Positions 61,936-64,000 of a DNA stretch of 64,000 nt are shown piece after piece. Each line of letters starts with the position of its first letter. Position 1 is the first letter of the stretch. Under the pieces are notes generated by a model that had not been told where the DNA came from, did no database searches, and saw nothing but the letters and a program-made list of their open reading frames with translations. Source of the stretch: Flammeovirgaceae bacterium SG7u.111 (GTDB lineage Bacteria; Bacteroidota; Bacteroidia; Cytophagales; Flammeovirgaceae); contig CP139021.1 of NCBI GenBank assembly GCA_034044135.1, positions 1,627,635-1,691,634 of the forward strand, read 5' to 3'. A program made the translations under genes and the position numbers.

Positions 61936-63132
61936 CTACTTAAAAGCAGGGATTCCCGTAATTTCATGCCCGAGGATGAGCAGGTGGATATCGTGCGTAC
62001 CCTCGTAGGTTATCACCGACTCTAAGTTCATCATGTGCCGCATAATGGAATAATCTTGGGTGATGCCCATCGCTCCTAAAACTTGCCTCGCTTCTCTCGC
62101 TATGTCCAAAGCCATGGCGACATTGTTCCTCTTTGCCAAAGAAATTTGGGCAGTTGTTGCCTTGCCTTTATTTTTGAGCTTTCCAAGCTTCCACACTAGC
62201 AATTGCGCCTTGGTGATTTCGGTGAGCATTTCTGCTAATTTCTTTTGAACCAATTGGAAGCTGGCAATTGGTTTGCCAAACTGAATACGCTCCAAGGCAT
62301 ACGACTTTGCTGTATCGTAGCAGTCCATAGCTGCGCCAATTGCTCCCCAAGCAATCCCGTAGCGGGCAGAATCTAGGCAGCCAAGCGGTGCTCCCAGCCC
62401 ATCTTTATTTGGGAGGAGGTTTGCCTTAGGAACTTTCACATTGTCAAATACCAATTCTCCTGTAATACTTGCCCGCAGCGACCATTTTCCATGTGTTTCT
62501 GGTGTGGTAAAACCTTCCATGCCTCTTTCTACTATCAGTCCTTTTATTCTGCCTTCTTCGTTTTTTGCCCACACCACGGCAACATCTGCTTGGGGAGAAT
62601 TAGAAATCCACATCTTTGCACCGTTGAGCAAGTAATGGTCTCCTTTGTCTTCAAAATGGGTGACCATTCCGCTGGGGTTAGAGCCATGGTCGGGCTCTGT
62701 AAGCCCAAAGCAACCTAACATTTCCCCCGTAGCAAGTTTTGGCAAATATTTTCGCTTTTGCTCCTCGCTACCATATTTGAAAATAGGATACATCACTAGT
62801 GAACTTTGCACTGAAACAGTCGAGCGCATGCCCGAATCACCCCGTTCTATTTCCTGCATAATCAGCCCGTAGGCTATATTATCCATTCCGCCGCCGCCAT
62901 ATTCCTCAGGGAGGTTGGAGCCAAATGCACCCATTTCTCCAAAAAGAGGAACAAGGTGAGAGGGGAAATGGGCTTTTTCATAACAATCTTCTATGATGGG
63001 GCTGATTTCTTTGTTCACAAAGCTTCTGATAGCATCTCTTACCATCAAGTGCTCTTCGGTAAGTAAGTCGTCAACTCCATAAAAATCTGGGGAAACAAAT
63101 TCTCTATTGATCGCTTTTCGGTTGATGTCCAT
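61936..63132 (-). CDS. gcdH: glutaryl-CoA dehydrogenase-type acyl-CoA dehydrogenase
   Basis: FAD enzyme converting glutaryl-CoA to crotonyl-CoA, or a close acyl-CoA relative. 398 residues from ATG 63132; an in-frame TTG three codons earlier is unlikely. Motifs: MRSTVSVQSSLVMYPI, CFGLTEPDHGSNPSGM (FAD and acyl-binding loop), YLLNGAKMWISNSPQADVAVVWAK, LDSARYGIAWGAIGAAM, and ITYEGTHDIHLLILGHEITG carrying the catalytic Glu of the YEGT motif. The N-terminal and C-terminal segments match glutaryl-CoA dehydrogenases better than short-chain dehydrogenases. It would act in lysine or tryptophan degradation. A short GGTTGTT tandem repeat lies just upstream of its start. Confidence 0.92.
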   Translation of the reverse strand: MDINRKAINREFVSPDFYGVDDLLTEEHLMVRDAIRSFVNKEISPIIEDCYEKAHFPSHLVPLFGEMGAFGSNLPEEYGGGGMDNIAYGLIMQEIERGDSGMRSTVSVQSSLVMYPIFKYGSEEQKRKYLPKLATGEMLGCFGLTEPDHGSNPSGMVTHFEDKGDHYLLNGAKMWISNSPQADVAVVWAKNEEGRIKGLIVERGMEGFTTPETHGKWSLRASITGELVFDNVKVPKANLLPNKDGLGAPLGCLDSARYGIAWGAIGAAMDCYDTAKSYALERIQFGKPIASFQLVQKKLAEMLTEITKAQLLVWKLGKLKNKGKATTAQISLAKRNNVAMALDIAREARQVLGAMGITQDYSIMRHMMNLESVITYEGTHDIHLLILGHEITGIPAFK

Positions 63133-63595
63133 ATGTTTCAATTTATTGGTTGTTGGTTGTTGGTTGTTTTATTGGTTTGGAGTTCGATAGTTGAATTTAT
63201 AAAATATCTCCTAACTATTGATAGTTATAGGGTTCAATATTTTGCCTATGCAGACATCTTCTTTTGTTGGTATAATTTGCTATTCCTTTGTTTTTAGGAA
63301 ATCTTACTTTAGTTTACAATCTATTTATCATTCCTTAGCCATTCCAACATAATTTTCTTTCACGTTGCTACTTCATCAAGGTGTTTGAGGTGGGCAATTG
63401 ATGGTTTCCTCTGACATTTAGTCTTTGGTAAATCGGGGTGAAATTACTGCCCAACTTCTCTTTTTTTAGATTTAAGTGTATGAACAAAAATAAGTACAAC
63501 CTATTTTTCAGTAAAGTGTTGATTGTCAATGCCAAGTTGTCCTTATTAAAATAGCACTGGTGCTTAATAGGTGCTGAAATATTATTGACCAAGTA
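63133..63595. other. gcdH / DASS divergent gap with GGTTGTT tandem repeat
   Basis: 463-bp spacer. Three tandem copies of GGTTGTT at 63148-63168 lie 16 bp upstream of the gcdH start, in its 5' leader. The rest is AT-rich with no convincing ORF. The repeat words resemble the GTTGCT intergenic words at 19397 and 21883. Confidence 0.4.
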
Positions 63596-64000
63596 ATGGA
63601 TTTGAAAAAAACGATCAGTGGAATAGCCGGGCCTCTGGCTTTTATAATTATACAAGGAGTTGAATTTGAAGGTTTGTCCCCAGAGGGCAGGGCAATTATG
63701 GCTTCCACGGCCTGGGTAGCTATTTGGTGGATTTTCGAGACCTTGCCGATGGCTGTTACAGCATTGTTGCCCATTGTGCTTTTCCCGCTCACGGGAGGTA
63801 TGGATATCAAAACGACAACTACTACCTATTTCAGCCCTCTTGTGGTGCTCTATTTAGGAGGGTTTATCATTGCCTTGGCCATAGAAAAATGGGAGTTGCA
63901 TCAGCGGATTGCCCTCAATATCATTAAGGTGATTGGTTCTAATACCAAAATGATTGTGTTAGGGTTTATGGTAGCAACAGCCTTTCTTTCCATGTGGATA
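63596..64000 (+). CDS. DASS/SLC13-type sodium:dicarboxylate transporter (N-terminal part)
   Basis: Partial gene, open from ATG 63596 to the end of the window, 135 codons with no stop. It starts MDLKKTISGIAGPLAFIIIQ and runs through successive helices. WIFETLPMAVTALLPIVLFPL and FSPLVVLYLGGFIIALAIEKW are characteristic of the DASS (SLC13) family, which imports di- and tricarboxylates or sulfate with sodium. The segment MIVLGFMVATAFLSMWI at the window edge matches the family's following helix. Complete members have about 450-500 residues, so roughly two thirds lie beyond base 64000. Confidence 0.88.
   Translation, partial: MDLKKTISGIAGPLAFIIIQGVEFEGLSPEGRAIMASTAWVAIWWIFETLPMAVTALLPIVLFPLTGGMDIKTTTTTYFSPLVVLYLGGFIIALAIEKWELHQRIALNIIKVIGSNTKMIVLGFMVATAFLSMWI

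Noticed and set aside
63368-63655. 95-codon reverse ORF near the DASS gene
   Set aside because: It overlaps the real DASS start on the other strand and lacks protein-like features.

Overview
The window looks like a chromosomal segment of a Bacteroidota bacterium, most likely a Cytophagales-type marine or soil gliding lineage. The evidence is a protein with a type IX secretion (type B, gliding-motility-associated) sorting domain, an STN-containing TonB receptor behind a FecR anti-sigma factor, a short Bacteroidota-type primary sigma factor without region 1.1, DUF1573 and WG-repeat proteins, an AT-rich sequence, and promoter-like TAnnTTTG boxes in place of classical -10 boxes. The genus is not resolvable by eye. 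No rRNA, tRNA, CRISPR array, intact IS or phage gene was seen. Most of the window is ordinary core and housekeeping DNA with a few accessory patches.

Layout. 1-5 kb: FecR anti-sigma factor, STN-type TonB receptor and a small lipoprotein; the partner ECF sigma factor would lie before base 1. 5-9.5 kb: a CobD-like threonine-phosphate decarboxylase, divergent from the B12-dependent ribonucleotide reductase NrdJ. 9.5-14.8 kb: a secreted hypothetical, a DUF2071 gene overlapping a macro-domain gene, a TPR protein and an M61 peptidase. 14.8-15.5 kb: a patch of gene debris. 15.5-20.9 kb: an M43 metalloprotease lipoprotein and an iron-uptake module made of a tiny Cys-rich protein, twin palindromic operators, a siderophore receptor and a PepSY membrane protein. 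20.9-23.9 kb: CbiB, then the aguB-aguA polyamine pair. 24-29 kb: YceI plus a Tat-type flavoprotein lipoprotein, a membrane-anchored MutS-like ATPase and a TauE/SafE exporter. 29-31 kb: proC-proB. 31.4-39.2 kb: nitroreductase, thioredoxin, orphan PAS histidine kinase, MacB/FtsX-type permease and P1 peptidase. 39.2-45.3 kb: a reverse-strand series DUF3137, rbfA, a polytopic membrane protein, a PKD protein, an OmpL47-like repeat protein and a SpoIIAA-like protein. 45.6-50 kb: DUF1573 protein, small membrane protein and a large T9SS cargo. 50-54.5 kb: panC-panD-flippase-rfaE2, divergent from the primary sigma factor gene. 54.5-64 kb: a lipoprotein, a 1167-residue WG-repeat protein, a second OmpL47-like protein, glutaryl-CoA dehydrogenase and the start of a DASS transporter that runs off the window.

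Functional links. CobD-like protein, CbiB and NrdJ connect corrinoid assembly with its use in DNA precursor synthesis. The iron module has its own recognisable promoter and operators. AguB and AguA make putrescine from agmatine. PanC and PanD supply pantothenate, and RfaE2 supplies ADP-heptose for LPS.

The least explained items are the Cys-rich mini-protein with its operators (16556-16875), a structured inverted-repeat element upstream of rbfA (44115-44263), a 140-bp inverted-repeat element (19397-19536), palindromes before trxA (32008-32158) and the membrane MutS homologue. I did not find a convincing new defence system.
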